Assembly: GCA_001972305.1 (NCBI GenBank) | Contig: BDDD01002399.1 | Span: 123,085-187,084, forward strand | DNA: 64,000 bases | Reading direction: 5' to 3' | Source: Cephalotus follicularis | Taxonomy: Eukaryota; Streptophyta; Magnoliopsida; Oxalidales; Cephalotaceae | Part shown: positions 1-11,134 of the stretch, in pieces | Layout: each line of letters opens with the position of its first letter | Position numbering within the stretch: the stretch's first letter is position 1 | Translations under genes and position numbers: made by a program | The notes under the pieces: model-generated | The model's database searches: none | The model's input: only the letters and a program-made list of their open reading frames with translations | What the model was told of the DNA's origin: nothing

Positions 1-1249
1 CAGGTTTAAGTTCAGGTTCAGGTGGAAGCGTCAGTGATTAGACAATCCAAGTGCAGGGTAAGAATCTATATTCTTTTATCTATGGTTGTATGAGGTAGTT
101 GATGTAGATGGACAGTGTATTTACATTATATGACATGCCGGCTTGTGGCAGTGCATGAATATAAATGTGTGTTGATGTATTAGACCTGCCGGCATGTGGC
201 AGTGCATCATTTGATCGGTGTATGATATTATTGGATATGATCAGACCCATCTTTTGAGGTTTTGACGTGATTATCCTTTGCATGTGTATGGTATTATTGG
301 ATATGATCAAGCCCATCATAGAGGGTATTGAAAGGATTATCCTTTGCATGCAAATGATATATTTGGATTTATTTGTGATGTAGTCTGGTATGGGCAGAGC
401 CCCCAGCATGTAGATTGTGATGATATGAGGGTTAAACCCCAAACATATAAACTGTGGTTTATCAGGTGGCATGGAGTCCGATAAACGAATACTTCATGCC
501 AAAATTTTGAGAAATCCTAAGAGTATGGTTTTAATGGATTCATCGCTTGAGATGTTAGAATGATGATTCGGATCTAAATTGTGGTTTGTTGCGGGCTGAG
601 CCCATTTATAACTATTGGTTCCTCCTTCGGGAGTGTGGACATATAAAATGTGTTTTCTTTGCAGGGGGTATAGTCCTGTAAACGAATACTTCATGCCCGA
701 TTTTCGGGAGATTATAAGAGTTGAAATGTATTCAACTGATTATTCCGCTGATATGATGTGATTGTTTAAGGTTTATAGAACTTTTGGGTATGATTGATAT
801 ATGACTGTTGCGGAACTATGCTGGATATACCAGTGTAGGATCCTTGCTATTGGGAGATTGAAGGTGATTAACTGAATAAGTGCTAATTGAAGTTATTTGG
901 AGTTGCGGAATAATAACAGGTGATGTGTTGGGTTCTTGGAGACCCAGCGATATGGATATAGTAAGGTTATAGATTGTACAGTTACGAATTGTGCAGTCAT
1001 AAACCATGTGGTTATGGATCGTATGCTTATGAATTGTTTGATATGGATGAGCTGTGGTCGCAAGCCTATCGCTCCAGTTTCTCTGTACTTCCGACGATTA
1101 GCAAGATGTATCGAGATCTGAAGCTCGATATGGGTGGAAGTGTGATGGTAATACCATGGGCTTGGAAAGCCACTTATAACGTGAGGAAGAAGTGAAGGCA
1201 TTCTACCTTCACCTGTTTAATCTAGGAAATCTCGGGACGAGATTTCTTT
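1..1249 (+). mobile_element. Internal 3' non-coding remnant of Ty3/gypsy element B
   Basis: This stretch lies just inside the 3' LTR of element B, whose 5' part is outside the window. I see no reverse transcriptase, integrase or gag motif in any frame; the open frames here (130 codons or fewer) look like chance. The last bases, TCTCGGGACGAGATTTCTTT at 1230-1249, resemble the sequence that precedes the polypurine tract of chromovirus C, so B is probably a related gypsy element with a long 3' non-coding region or a non-autonomous one. Local duplications are visible: GTGGCAGTGCAT near 145 and 196, a roughly 70-bp unit repeated at about 225-360 (TATTATTGGATATGATCA), and AAACGAATACTTCATGCC at about 484 and 681. 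Confidence 0.6.
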
Positions 1250-1262
1250 AAGGAGGGGAGGA
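1250..1262 (+). other. Polypurine tract of element B
   Basis: The purine run AAGGAGGGGAGGA ends directly at the TG that opens the LTR. This is the expected plus-strand primer position of a gypsy element and fixes the orientation of B as plus. Confidence 0.8.
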
Positions 1263-2335
1263 TGTAACGCCCCAAATTTCATAAATAATTATTATGAAAT
1301 TGGTGCGTGTACAGTTGTAATAAAATCGATATAGGCCCAGAGTAATAAAAAGTCATTACGCATTTAAGTGTAATTGTCTTAGCCAAAACGGCTAATAAAG
1401 CCTATTTTTTTAATGCACGACAATAAAGCCCAAATGTTCAAAATATTATTACAATTATTTTGGTGGTTGTTCGGATAAATTATGTCGCGATTCGCGGAAA
1501 AATCGGGACCCAGACCTTAGTATTTTGGCAGTAAATACTAAAGAGAAAGCAATTTGCATAAAGGGAGGGAAATAGAGACATGGGCACATCACGTACCCGT
1601 GAAAGAAAGAGGCAGCGGGCGCTCTGTACGCCCGCGCCAGGGAGAGAGCGAGAGAGAGTGGGAGAGAGATCGGAGTAGAGGGAGAGAGAGCACGCCGGAG
1701 CCAGCCACAGGACCGGGAGAGCGCGGCGGTCAGCCCAGGGCCTCCAACCGACGTGTGCGTGTGGCAATTGGATTTGGCATTGAGGAATTGATCAATTGGC
1801 GAGAACCGGGTTCGGTTCAATGGTTTGGCAAAGGTTCGGCAATGAACTGACGGCTCGACTGTGCCATTGCGGCTGTGATTCCTAACTCGGAATCAAAGGT
1901 AGGGGATTTTATAAATGTGGTTTGAGTCCAATTATAAAAAACGTTCCTTGATGAAATGCGTGCATATCGTGTCTTGCAATGATTGTGGGCTGTGGATTGC
2001 AAATTGCGTGATTGTGTTAGGGTTGCTATGAATAGCTAAACTGTTATGCATATGGTGTTTTACAATGATTGTAGATCGGATTGCATGTGTTGTATGCTTG
2101 AACTTTATCGGTTTTGGGACGTGTTGAAGGAACCATGTTTTGGTTTACTTAAACGTCGACGCTTAGGAAAGAAGCGTTGATGCTATAGATTGTTATACGG
2201 AGAATGAGTCCTGGTTAGCGATAAATGTCGACACTTGGAGATAACGTCGACGCTATGATTCGTTGTGTGTTAGAATGGATAATTGTGAGTTGTGGCTTTG
2301 TTTTGCTGCTGTTTTTCTGCACTGTCTGCAGAATC

Positions 2336-2643
2336 CAGCCGACTGTCCAAGAGGACAGCCAACTGCTCTAGTGTGCCAGTCGACTGTTCGGTATGAATAG
2401 CCGACTACTCAATGGATCCAGCCGACTGTGCTTGGGAGCCAGTCAACTTTCCATGTGTGTTACTGAGGAATGCCTGCAGAGGCTTGAGTAGCCGAATGCT
2501 GTAGGCCAGCGGCCGACTGTTGGGTATAACAGCCGACTGTCAAGGATGACAGCCGACTGTCGAGTGTGGGCAGCCGACTGCCAGTTTAGGACAGCCGGCT
2601 GTTGAAGGAAAATAACCGACTGTCAGTGAGGGACAACTGATTG
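2336..2643. repeat. 21-bp periodic palindrome array, CAGCCGACTG type
   Basis: Ten-base units related to CAGCCGACTG or CAGTCGACTG start at 2336, 2356, 2377, 2398, 2419 and 2440, and again at 2530, 2550, 2571, 2592, 2613 and 2634. The steps are 20, 21, 21, 21, 21 and 20, 21, 21, 21, 21. Sequence between the units is not conserved, only the palindrome and the step. A related GCGTCGACGC-like set lies upstream at 2153, 2174, 2225 and 2244. Confidence 0.9.
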
Positions 2644-2689
2644 TTTGTGTCTATCTTGCATTGTGGGCATGTGTATGCATCTTGTACTG

Positions 2690-3420
2690 TGATGAACTGT
2701 GATCTATGACTGAGTATTGTTGATTGTGAATTGCGATTCGTGACTGTATATTGTTGATTGTGAATTGTGAATTGTGACTGAGTATTGTTGATTGTGAACT
2801 GTGGTGAACTGTTTGTGCATCGTGATAACTGATCGTGAACTGTTGTATCATCCTTTCGGAAGTGCATTCATGTCATTATAAATCATTATTTTACACGAAA
2901 ATGTATGTTCAACCAAATATATATTTTCGAAGGACTGTGAAAATGGCTTGCAAACATCGTGAACTGAGTTTGTAAACATCGTGAACTGGGTTTTGTAACA
3001 TCGTGAATCAAGAACCGTGACATCGTGAAAATGAGCTTGTTTTCAAGTATTTTGTTTTATAAATTACTTGGAAAACTGTTTTGAGCATCGAGATGACTGT
3101 GATTGTGATTGAGCTTGACTGTGATTGCTGATTGTGATTGTGACCGTACTAGTTGCGTGACAGAGATGCCAGCGATGACTAGTGGTCGGGTTGACTCAGG
3201 GGCCAGGAGTTGGCTGGGTGACCACTGCATCGTGACCTGCATTGTGCCGTCCGGAGTCGGGGCCGATGACGGGATGTACGACGTTGGGGCCAGGAGTTGG
3301 CGACACTCTTCGTACCCATCAAGATTTATGTAGTCCTTTTTGGGACGTGATTGTGAACTGTGAAATGTGATAATGTGTTATTGTGACATCGTGAACTGTG
3401 ACATTGTGGTTGCGTATATA
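2690..3420. repeat. GTGAACTG / CATCGTGAACTG degenerate repeats
   Basis: The octamer GTGAACTG and variants (GTGAATTG, GTGATTGTG) recur irregularly from 2690 to 2850. CATCGTGAACTG-like units recur between about 2955 and 3400. The block between 3160 and 3310 contains CCAGGAGTTGGC twice, a motif also present, inverted, in the LTRs of chromovirus C near 9002 and 16518. Confidence 0.75.
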
Positions 3421-3515
3421 TTTGGAAAGTTTTAAATTTATGGTAAATTGCATAAGCCGGATTTATATGTTGATTGCCACCACTTTTATTGTTGTTATGG
3501 GAACGGGGTGTGACA

Positions 3516-5690
3516 GTGTAATTTTAAAATTTTAGGCAGCGGAAGCAACCTCCTAAACACCTAGGCTAGTGTGATGCGAAAAAAAGAAAGTGAACATTCA
3601 CTTTGTCCAAATCCAACACACTAACAACCAAGGATCACAACACCAATCCATAATCAAATATCACATAAGTATGCAAATCTGATAAACAAATACTAATATC
3701 AGAAAGAGAGCAAGTGAGCGGTTATAGAGAGCTTGCAGGCTCCTTCACTTTGTCGGTACAAACTTGGGAAGTTCCCTTGAATTCTCCAAGTCTCCACCAT
3801 ACTCTAATTTGCAAAAGCCAATGAATTTTTCTCACGAAATTTCAGCCACCCTTGTTGTACAAACCCTATGTTTTCTAATATTGTGATTCACTAACTCAAG
3901 CTTCAATTTAAGCCATGCAAGCTCTCCCAAGACAAATATTGTCTCAAGGAAAAGCTAATTGCATAAAGTGCTTGAAACCCTAACCTATATGCCAAGAATG
4001 GAAAATCAAAATTGACAAGAGATAATCAATTTTTATCCACCCTAAGTAGTTACTAGTTCTGGAAACACGTGGCCCACACGCAGCGGAAGACTTATCAATT
4101 CGGACATTAGGGTTTATGGTCGATTAACTTTAATTTTCCACCAATAGATTAATCTCCAAGCAATGAGATTCCCTAATCTAAGTTCGAATTGTACCAATGA
4201 GTGCCTAGAACCCCTAATTGAACAATCGATCAAACCAAAACCGAAACCAAGCACAGGGCATCAAGGGTCGAAATGCTAGGGTTGTCGTAAACCCTAGAAA
4301 TGGACTCCAAACATAGGCTCACAAGGAAACACACAAAACCCTAGTCTAAAGTCCAATCAACCCACACCCAAGCATCCCTAACCCTAAGGGATGATAAACA
4401 AACCACCAAAGAGAACCATGGAGGTTCGGCTAGGGTACACACACCCTAGCACCAACCCACAACTATGGCACCACAAGGGAGAAGAAGAGTAGATTCTTAC
4501 CAATGGTGAAGACTCCTTCCTTCAAGACAAGCTCCCTCTACGCTTTATCCCCAAAAGCTCCAAGCTCCTCCACAAGCCATGGATGGGAGGATCCAAGGAT
4601 GAAGGCTAAGTGTTTATCCTACACTAAATCACTCTAGGTGTAGATAAGATGCAGGGTAAAAAGTATCTCCGCATATAATGACCTTTAAGTCGTGAAAGAA
4701 GGGTGAAAATGGCTACAAAAACGAACCAGACGTTATTGGGGTTGATGCGAAGGCGATAGATGTTGACGCTTACGATTGCAGTAGGAAGAAGAGATACGGC
4801 AGGGAAGAGAGAGAAAGAGGAAGTCTCAAGTGTGTTCAACAAGCTTCTCTCAAGCTATTTATACTGTTGACTTTCTCTCTCAAATAATCCTGCACATCAG
4901 CCTGTCAAGGCGTCAAAGCCATGCATCTCATCTTATCTAGGCATCAACGCCAATGATAGGATGAAACAGGCGGCTAGTCTCTTTTGTCTTTGCGTTGACG
5001 CGTAAACCACACAACGTCATCGCGTAAACCTACTGGTTTTTAAATCGCCAACGCCATGCTCTCCATAGCATTAACGCCCAGCGGCTCAATCCAGTTATGG
5101 TACCGACGCATGCTCTCCATGGCGTCGGCATTTAAAGCTACTGGTTTTGTCAGCGTCAACGCAAGCCATTTGCGTTAATGCCCAGCAACTCAACTAGACA
5201 TGGCGTCGACTCATGCTCTCCATGGCGTCGACGCCTAAGACAAAGATGAGACAATCTCTTCTATTTTCAAAACCTCGCATGGATTATTTCAGCGTGGCAT
5301 TCATGGACCTAAATCCATCAAATGAAATACTCACTAGCAAAGCAACATCTTCCTTGATGTTGTGCTTTCACTAAATTATATGTATCCCACAACATATCAA
5401 CCTGTCCAAAGTCAGGCAGGACCCTAAAGGCTGTCGTTCTCGGCTAAGATGATAAATTCCCAGAACATCCCGATTTCCTGGTACGACCACTCTAACTGTA
5501 CACCAACTATCAGAGCAGCCCCGGTGTGAGACCCAGTCACCCCCCGGATCTGTGTATTATCACGTGTATCAATCATGGTCTGAATAGCCAGTCATTTTAT
5601 CTAGTCAACAACATAAGTGTCATGTTTCCCTCATCATACTTGGCTTCAATCATAGCCTAGGGTTTTGATGAATGTCAGCCCTAGTATTGC
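3516..5690 (-). mobile_element. Copia LTR E3, left part
   Basis: Its start, GTGTAATTTTAAAATTTT, matches copia E1 LTRs at 19014 and 26660. Its end, around 5657-5690, matches E1 at about 20645-20690 (AGGGTTTTGATGAATGTCA type sequence). It continues at 29500 after the insertion of solo LTR A. Orientation follows E1. The first bases of this LTR must lie left of element B and outside the window. Short CCCTAA/TTAGGG motifs occur at 4260-4450. The long open frame 4624-4842 has no recognisable product. No coding sequence is seen in this stretch. Confidence 0.75.
4910..5234. repeat. GCGTCAACGC / GCGTCGACGC palindromes in copia LTR E3
   Basis: Palindrome-like units include GCGTCAAAGC at 4910, GCATCAACGC near 4937, GCGTTGACGC at 4992, GCGTCGACTC at 5203 and GCGTCGACGC at 5225 (22 bp after the previous one). 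Spacing is less regular than in the arrays of elements B, C, F and G, but the core is the same. Confidence 0.75.
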
Positions 5691-6437
5691 TGACACACTT
5701 CGTTCCCGAGCACCCCCACCCGAGGATGGCCGTGCCAGGTGGAAGGATCCCCCACCTGAATCCCTAACCAAAACCCCAACAAACAAAGACTAACACTAAG
5801 GCCAGGGGCAGGCGTTAAAACACGCTGCCGAGGAGAGCCACGCTCCCCAGTCCAAACGCACCTAAGACATAGAAACAAGAAATGCCCATGCATAAGGAAA
5901 CGACAACGTTTAACATAAGCTAAGACTGGGATCAACACAAGGGCCCGGGGACAAACGCCAAGCATGGGACAACTACTCGAGGTCCCTCCAACACTCAACT
6001 TACACTAAGGAGATGAAATCTCACCCCGGCCTAGTACCCAAGGGATCCACCAGGGCTTACCCGACAAAACATCTTCAGGGCCCGAGCTGGTCTGAGGTCG
6101 GGAGGACGGGCAAAACTAAGGAAAACTTCTTACTCTCACTTAACGCCTACGAGCATGCCCGGGGACAAACACCTGGGGATGCCACCAGACCTCAGCTTAG
6201 GGTCAAACAACCCGAGCTGCGAGGTCAACCTAAGGTTTGAGTAACCATGAACATAGCCACCCCTCCCCCGACATCTCAGCAGAGGTACCACGCATAAAAG
6301 GCCCCAGGGAGAAACATTGAAGTTTCACCAAGGCCAGGGCTGGGGAGACCTTCTCCTCTGCCCAGGATCAAATGACCCCCAAACTCATACGTCGTCCCTG
6401 CACCCTAAACGCTTAACATAAACAATGACAAGGTCGG
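5691..6437 (-). mobile_element. Solo LTR A, 3'-terminal segment
   Basis: Aligning the flanking copia LTR (CCCTAGT then ATTGC on the left, AATAC then TGCGATAAC on the right) with intact E1 places the lower end of A at the TG of TGACACACTTCG at 5691 and the upper end at 29499. The two flanks ATTGC and AATAC agree at three of five bases, as a decayed target duplication would. This segment is GC-rich compared with its neighbours. Frames 5681-5998 (minus) and 6013-6240 (plus) are open but resemble nothing known, and I do not call them genes. It is interrupted at 6437 by solo LTR D. Confidence 0.6.
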
Positions 6438-7982
6438 TGTCACACCCCATTTATGAGAAACGTAACATTAAAGCGGTAAAGGCAATTAACATAAAACACA
6501 GCTCATGCAAAAACCATCAAACTTAAAACTTTTCCAAAGTACAACAGTTGCGGAAGCATAACAGAACATAAGCTATAAACTTGTAACGTGCGTCCCATAC
6601 CGCACGTTACCCCAAAATCCTACATTGTTAATCGCCCATAAACGGAGCGTGAATTACAGTACAAGATAATAATCCTTCAGTAGCAAAACCATCACAACGG
6701 TACATCCGAAAACCATAACCAACATAGGTTTAAATACAAGCAGGAGAACAAGCAAAATCAAGAGCATAACAACTTGATCTTCCTCCATGTAAGTCCAACC
6801 GGTCCACTGCATCAATCTGAAAAGTAGGGGGTTAGCCTTTGTCCTCACTCGGCTAAGTCATAAAAGCAGTTCGGGATCAACATTAAATGCATGTCATGTA
6901 ATGAATGCATGAATGATGCAGTACAGTGGAGACCCCAGTTTATATATATATATACGAAAATATATATATTTAACAGTACGGTAAATATCAGTGTTACATA
7001 TATAAGAAATATACGTATGCAGTAACAGTACAGTAGTAACCNCAAGAATCATGCATTTCATACACCCAAAATCATAGACCATGCATGAATATCAAACTCG
7101 AGATTACAGTTATGGCTTTCCCCTACCTTTTGTCCCAAGTTAGGAACTGGAAAGTCCACCTCTTTGTGTTTCCAACCGATCACAGCAGCCCAAGGTCCTT
7201 CCCGTTGCTGCAAGCCTCTAGCCCCAAGCTCCAAGCTCCAACCAAGCTCAACAATGGTGGAAGTGTTTCTCTCCTTTAACTCTCTATTTCTTACACAGGT
7301 GTCTCAGCCGAACCAGGGATGAAGAGAGGAGGCGTTTTATGCAGGTAGAACCTCTCTCTTCCTTCTCAAGCTCATTGCATGCATTTCACAGTCCCATTTT
7401 CCCATTTTCTCTCTTTCCCAGTTCTGTCCCGTTTGTTTTGCATGAGCAGGCATTGAAGGTGGCACCACAGCCTGCATGCACGCCCAAGTGTCATGCCCTT
7501 CCCTCAACTCTGGCACCTGCATGACTGGTATCATCTAGCATGCACAACACGTATCGATCATGCACTCAAGGCGCCTGAGAAGGCCCTAAAAAGATTCCTC
7601 TTTGCACGTTGTTTGTCAGCAGAGTAACATGCCTGGCATTCGAAGTTAACGCGTCGACGTCTTTCCAAAGACGTCGATGTCTTTCATCATTTTACACAGG
7701 AACATCGATGTCTTCATATGCATCGATGTGCATGTGCATGCAACTACGTGCGCCCTTTTTGCCTCAAGGACGTCGACGTGACTCCAAAGGCGTCGATGTT
7801 TCCCCCCCAGAACAGCGTCGTTTTAGCCTTTTTACATTCTTTTAGCATTTAACACTAAAATTCAACATTATAGAGATGGGAAAACATCACCAAATTCGGA
7901 AAATCCATCCTTTATTAATTCCACAATTCAAAAGTACAATTACATTGTGAAATTATATTATATGAAAATCTCGGGCGTTACA
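6438..7982 (-). mobile_element. Solo gypsy LTR D
   Basis: Read on the minus strand it begins TGTAACGCCCG and ends GGGGTGTGACA, very like the ends of LTR B, and spans 1545 bp. The flanks are GTCGG (6433-6437) and GTCGA (7983-7987), a 4-of-5 target duplication. There is no internal domain, so it is a solo LTR left by recombination between two LTRs. It contains TA-rich sequence near 6940-6970, one unresolved base at 7042, and GTCGAC palindromes at 7651-7799. Its open frames (up to 78 codons) look like chance. Confidence 0.85.
7651..7799. repeat. GCGTCGACGT palindrome cluster in LTR D
   Basis: Units start at 7651 (GCGTCGACGT), 7671 (ACGTCGATGT), 7702 (ACATCGATGT), 7720 (GCATCGATGT), 7770 (ACGTCGACGT) and 7790 (GCGTCGATGT). 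Neighbouring pairs are 18-20 bp apart. Confidence 0.8.
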
Positions 7983-8340
7983 GTCGAGTAAACAACTCAT
8001 CACAACAAAGTATATAAAACAACAAGTGAATTATATACGGTCCCGGGCAAAATGCCAAGGACCCACAACATCCAAGAAGTCATATACATGTTTACAAAAA
8101 GAGGATTTACAAGACATAGACATTAGTAAGTCTATACAAAACCCCCAAGAAAGTCCCGAAATGCATGAAGGTGCCCATGGCCGAGGAGCCATCCTAAGGT
8201 GCTGCGTCAGGCGTCTACCTCTTTCAACACGCTATCCTTAGTGGATCTCAAGAACCATGCTGCCCTGCTTCCTCTGCACACAAAACTGAGAGGGGATTAG
8301 TCCAACTGACTAGTGAGTAAGATCAAGGAATATCCTGGGC
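7983..8340 (-). mobile_element. Solo LTR A, second segment
   Basis: Bases 8165-8337 match the reverse complement of 63180-63350 in LTR copy A2. The segment lies between solo LTR D and chromovirus C. At 8340 the A sequence stops at the truncated LTR of C. About 250 bp present in A2 (62936-63185) are missing from A at this junction. Confidence 0.75.
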
Positions 8341-9643
8341 AAGCATATATGGTGATATAAAAAATAAGCTTAATAATATTCCTGCATTCCAAACAACAAT
8401 TCATAAATAAACTTTGCGGAAGCATTCGATAACCGGAATATAAATACAAGTCATCCGCACGCATCCCATACTACGTGCAGGCATAATCCAATAATTATCC
8501 TTAACATAAGGAAAAATAATACAATACGGGGTATGAGCCGTTCATTAAATATTACAGTACATCATAAAAGAAACAACAACCTTAAGTCGAATAACAGAAG
8601 CTCTCCAAGCTTCAGCAGCAATCTCCAAGTCTTCACTTAATCTGAAATTGTAGGGGTTAGCCGTTGTCCTCACTTGGCTAAGTAGGAAGATAATGCATGC
8701 TAAGGAATATATGAATGCAATATGTATGACAGTTTATATTTAAAATAACATTTAAAAGAGCCAATATATAAGCAACCATGCCAAGTGGCCATAAACAATC
8801 CATATGCAAGAATACCGCACAAGGGTACCATCAATTCATCCTGGTTTGGGTGTCACATGTCGCTATCTCCTAGCTCCGACTGCGCACCACCTAACTATCA
8901 CCTTATGCTCCGAGATGATAGAACATGTGACATTTACTACCGGCGTTGGCAGGTAGTTTAACAAATAAAATCTGCAATGCAGAAAAGTTTATGAGATACT
9001 CTGGCCAACTCCTGGTACCCAGGATCCCTATCGCAGTCGGTGACCACAGCCATCACTCGACTACCGGCAACATAGACAAACAATTCAAGCATTTCAATAA
9101 TAATATTACATATATCAGCAATATGCAATATAAAAGTTGTTTTCTTTAGAAACATATAACAATTCATTTATCGTACATCTCATAGGAGGAAAACGATATC
9201 AATACAATAATGATTCTAGATTTGGAGAACAAAACAGGTAGTACCTCTCATAGGAGGAAAATCAATAATTTCTTTGAACAATAGGTTTTCATTTGTAAAT
9301 GATAGTTGATATCATAATTTGGGTACATAGCCCATAGTTGGTTTCAATCATTGAAATATAAGTGGCAGTGGTATTGATTAGCACCAAAACAGTATATACT
9401 AACATAAGGTAGCATATACAGTAACAACATTACAATACAGTAGCAATGCACGAATTCACAAAGAATAGCATTCCATAGTCATTCATATGCAACTCTCACA
9501 AGGAGTGCGTACATTGTTTAGTTTTGGAATGTAATTGTATATGAGGCTAGGATTGACTGTTCTAATCATCCATATGGAGGCCAAGATAATTACATTCAAA
9601 ATTGAGGTCCAACAGAACCTATATCAGTAAATTTTACCTAGGA

Positions 9644-9756
9644 CAGTCGACTGCTCTCAAGAACAGTCGGCTGCTTTGGTTGAGTAGTCGACTGCCATGA
9701 AGAACAGTCGACTGGATAGGGTTGAGCAGTTGACTGAAATGAAGAACAGTCGACTG
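9644..9756. repeat. CAGTCGACTG palindrome array in LTR C
   Basis: Units start at 9644, 9664, 9685, 9705, 9727 and 9747, with steps of 20, 21, 20, 22 and 20 bp. The spacers alternate between two forms, one ending in CATGAAGAA or similar and one ending in GGTTGAG. Confidence 0.9.
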
Positions 9757-10838
9757 CTTCTGCCCAGAAATGCAGGCAGTAGCAGTTTGTGATTTTCAAT
9801 CTCTAATACAAATCCAATCAAGCATGCAACAATGAAGAAAAATAAACATACATGATATGCATGCTCATATCTTCCAAAACATATCGTTACCCCTACCTCA
9901 ATAGCTTATCCCAAGATCAATTGGAATGATCTTTCTCTTTGAGCTTCCAAGACTTTTCACCAACAATCCTTCCAATTCCAGTAGAATATAATCTATATCA
10001 TGCATGCATGTGGTTCAGTCATTAACCAATAGGTTGTCTAGATTATCCAGCTAAAATAGTTGTTCTAACAGTGATTCAACAATAGTTCATTAAGCCATTT
10101 AACTATCCTTTTTACCACATCTCTATGAACCTTCTGTCTATCTATTTCAATCCCATATTCCTTAACTTTAACATGTGTAAAGAAGGTATACCTAAGGAAA
10201 TCAGTAAGTTTAAGACAACTACAAATCGAGTTAGAGCTATTTAAATTCCCTAAGCTTCATGTCCATGTTTCTTACTCCCATATTACCATTCCAAATCAAT
10301 TCTAAAATTGTTAACCTTAACCATGTTAACAGAAGGTATTCAACATCTTCCTAGTCACACTATCATCATATTAACAGTGAGTACGAATGGGAAACTTACC
10401 AGGAGAAGTCCAAAGCTTCCAAGTCCCCTTTTGCACTCTAAGCTTTCAATTCCCACTTTGAGCTGACCAAATCCTCAAATGCAAGCTCCAATAATTTCAG
10501 CAACTCTCCTCAATATTCAGTGTTTCTAACACTCAATCTCAGCTCATGCACAGCTGATATAGGGCTCAGGGACCTTGAATTCGCCAGAGTCCTTTAACTC
10601 CTCTTTCTCTCATCACATGCACTTCTTTTCTCTCTTCTTTCTATCTCTTTCTCACCTTTCTCTCTATTGATTCTTGCAGGTTGCAGGTCTGCAATTGTTG
10701 CAGATGGAATAGAGGACATGCAAGGCACTCCCCTTGCATGTTATGGCAGCTAGTGACACGTATTTCCCATGCATGCCACCTCTAGAACACTTGGCATCAC
10801 TGTCTCTCCGCCTGCCAGGCGCCTGATCTGTGGAATTC

Positions 10839-10917
10839 CAGTCGACTGGATGCATTGGGCAGTCGACTGTCCACTCATGCCTCAGACAGTCGACTGTTCC
10901 CCTGTGACAGTCGACTG
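10839..10917. repeat. Second CAGTCGACTG cluster in LTR C
   Basis: Exact CAGTCGACTG units start at 10839, 10860, 10887 and 10908 (steps 21, 27, 21). The 5' LTR carries the same cluster at about 17459-17540 with several units mutated (for example CAGTCAACTG and CAGTCTACTG). Confidence 0.88.
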
Positions 10918-11088
10918 TCGATGGCTGTTTTAGGGTTTCTTAAGCTTGATACTTCACCAACTGTACATCCATTCATCCAAAGCAATTACCAATCACAATT
11001 TTATAATAATTGGACATTAAATTCAAATGAGTGTACATTTTATTAATCAATATTACAATGTACACGAATGGAATTTGCGGTTATTACA

Positions 11089-11105
11089 TTCCCCCCTCCT
11101 CAAAG
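11089..11105 (-). other. Polypurine tract of chromovirus C
   Basis: On the minus strand CTTTGAGGAGGGGGGAA leads directly into the LTR start TGTAAT. This marks the plus-strand primer site and fixes the element as minus strand. Confidence 0.85.
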
Positions 11106-11134
11106 AAAATTCGTCCTCGAATTTATCCCTTACA

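Larger units (their letters stand above)
1263..3515 (+). mobile_element. 3' LTR of gypsy element B
   Basis: The LTR begins TGTAACGCCCC and ends GGGGTGTGACA, so its ends form a near inverted repeat starting TG and ending CA. It follows a polypurine tract. The next bases, GTGTA, match the copia LTR sequence that B entered (copia E1 reads AGTGTGTATAATTTT at the equivalent place), so GTGTA is probably the target duplication; its left partner is outside the window. The LTR holds a GA-rich stretch (about 1620-1700), GTCGAC palindromes (2153-2253), a 21-bp palindrome array (2336-2643) and GTGAACTG repeats (2690-3420). A few open frames cross it but none resembles a protein. Confidence 0.8.
8341..11088 (-). 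mobile_element. 3' LTR of chromovirus C
   Basis: On the minus strand it starts TGTAATAACCGC at 11088 and runs to 8341, where the final 33-34 bp seen in the 5' LTR (TGTCACACCCCGCC at 15828) are absent. It is 2748 bp long and retains 9366-10266, which the 5' LTR has lost. Palindrome arrays lie at 9644-9756 and 10839-10917. Confidence 0.88.

Noticed and set aside
80..472. 130-codon open frame as a gene
   Set aside because: No motif, low-complexity repeats with MQRII-type duplications created by the local DNA tandem repeat, and position in the 3' non-coding region of element B.
1455..1850. Overlapping open frames of 95-121 codons on both strands in LTR B
   Set aside because: They come from a GA-rich low-complexity stretch; neither strand shows a known domain.
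2336..2643. Regular palindrome arrays taken as a CRISPR array
   Set aside because: The conserved unit is only 10 bp with 10-11 bp spacers, there are no cas genes, and the context is a plant retrotransposon LTR.
5681..6240. Open frames of 105 and 75 codons as host genes
   Set aside because: GC-rich sequence opens frames on both strands, with no domain or signal, and one runs across the inferred LTR A boundary at 5691.
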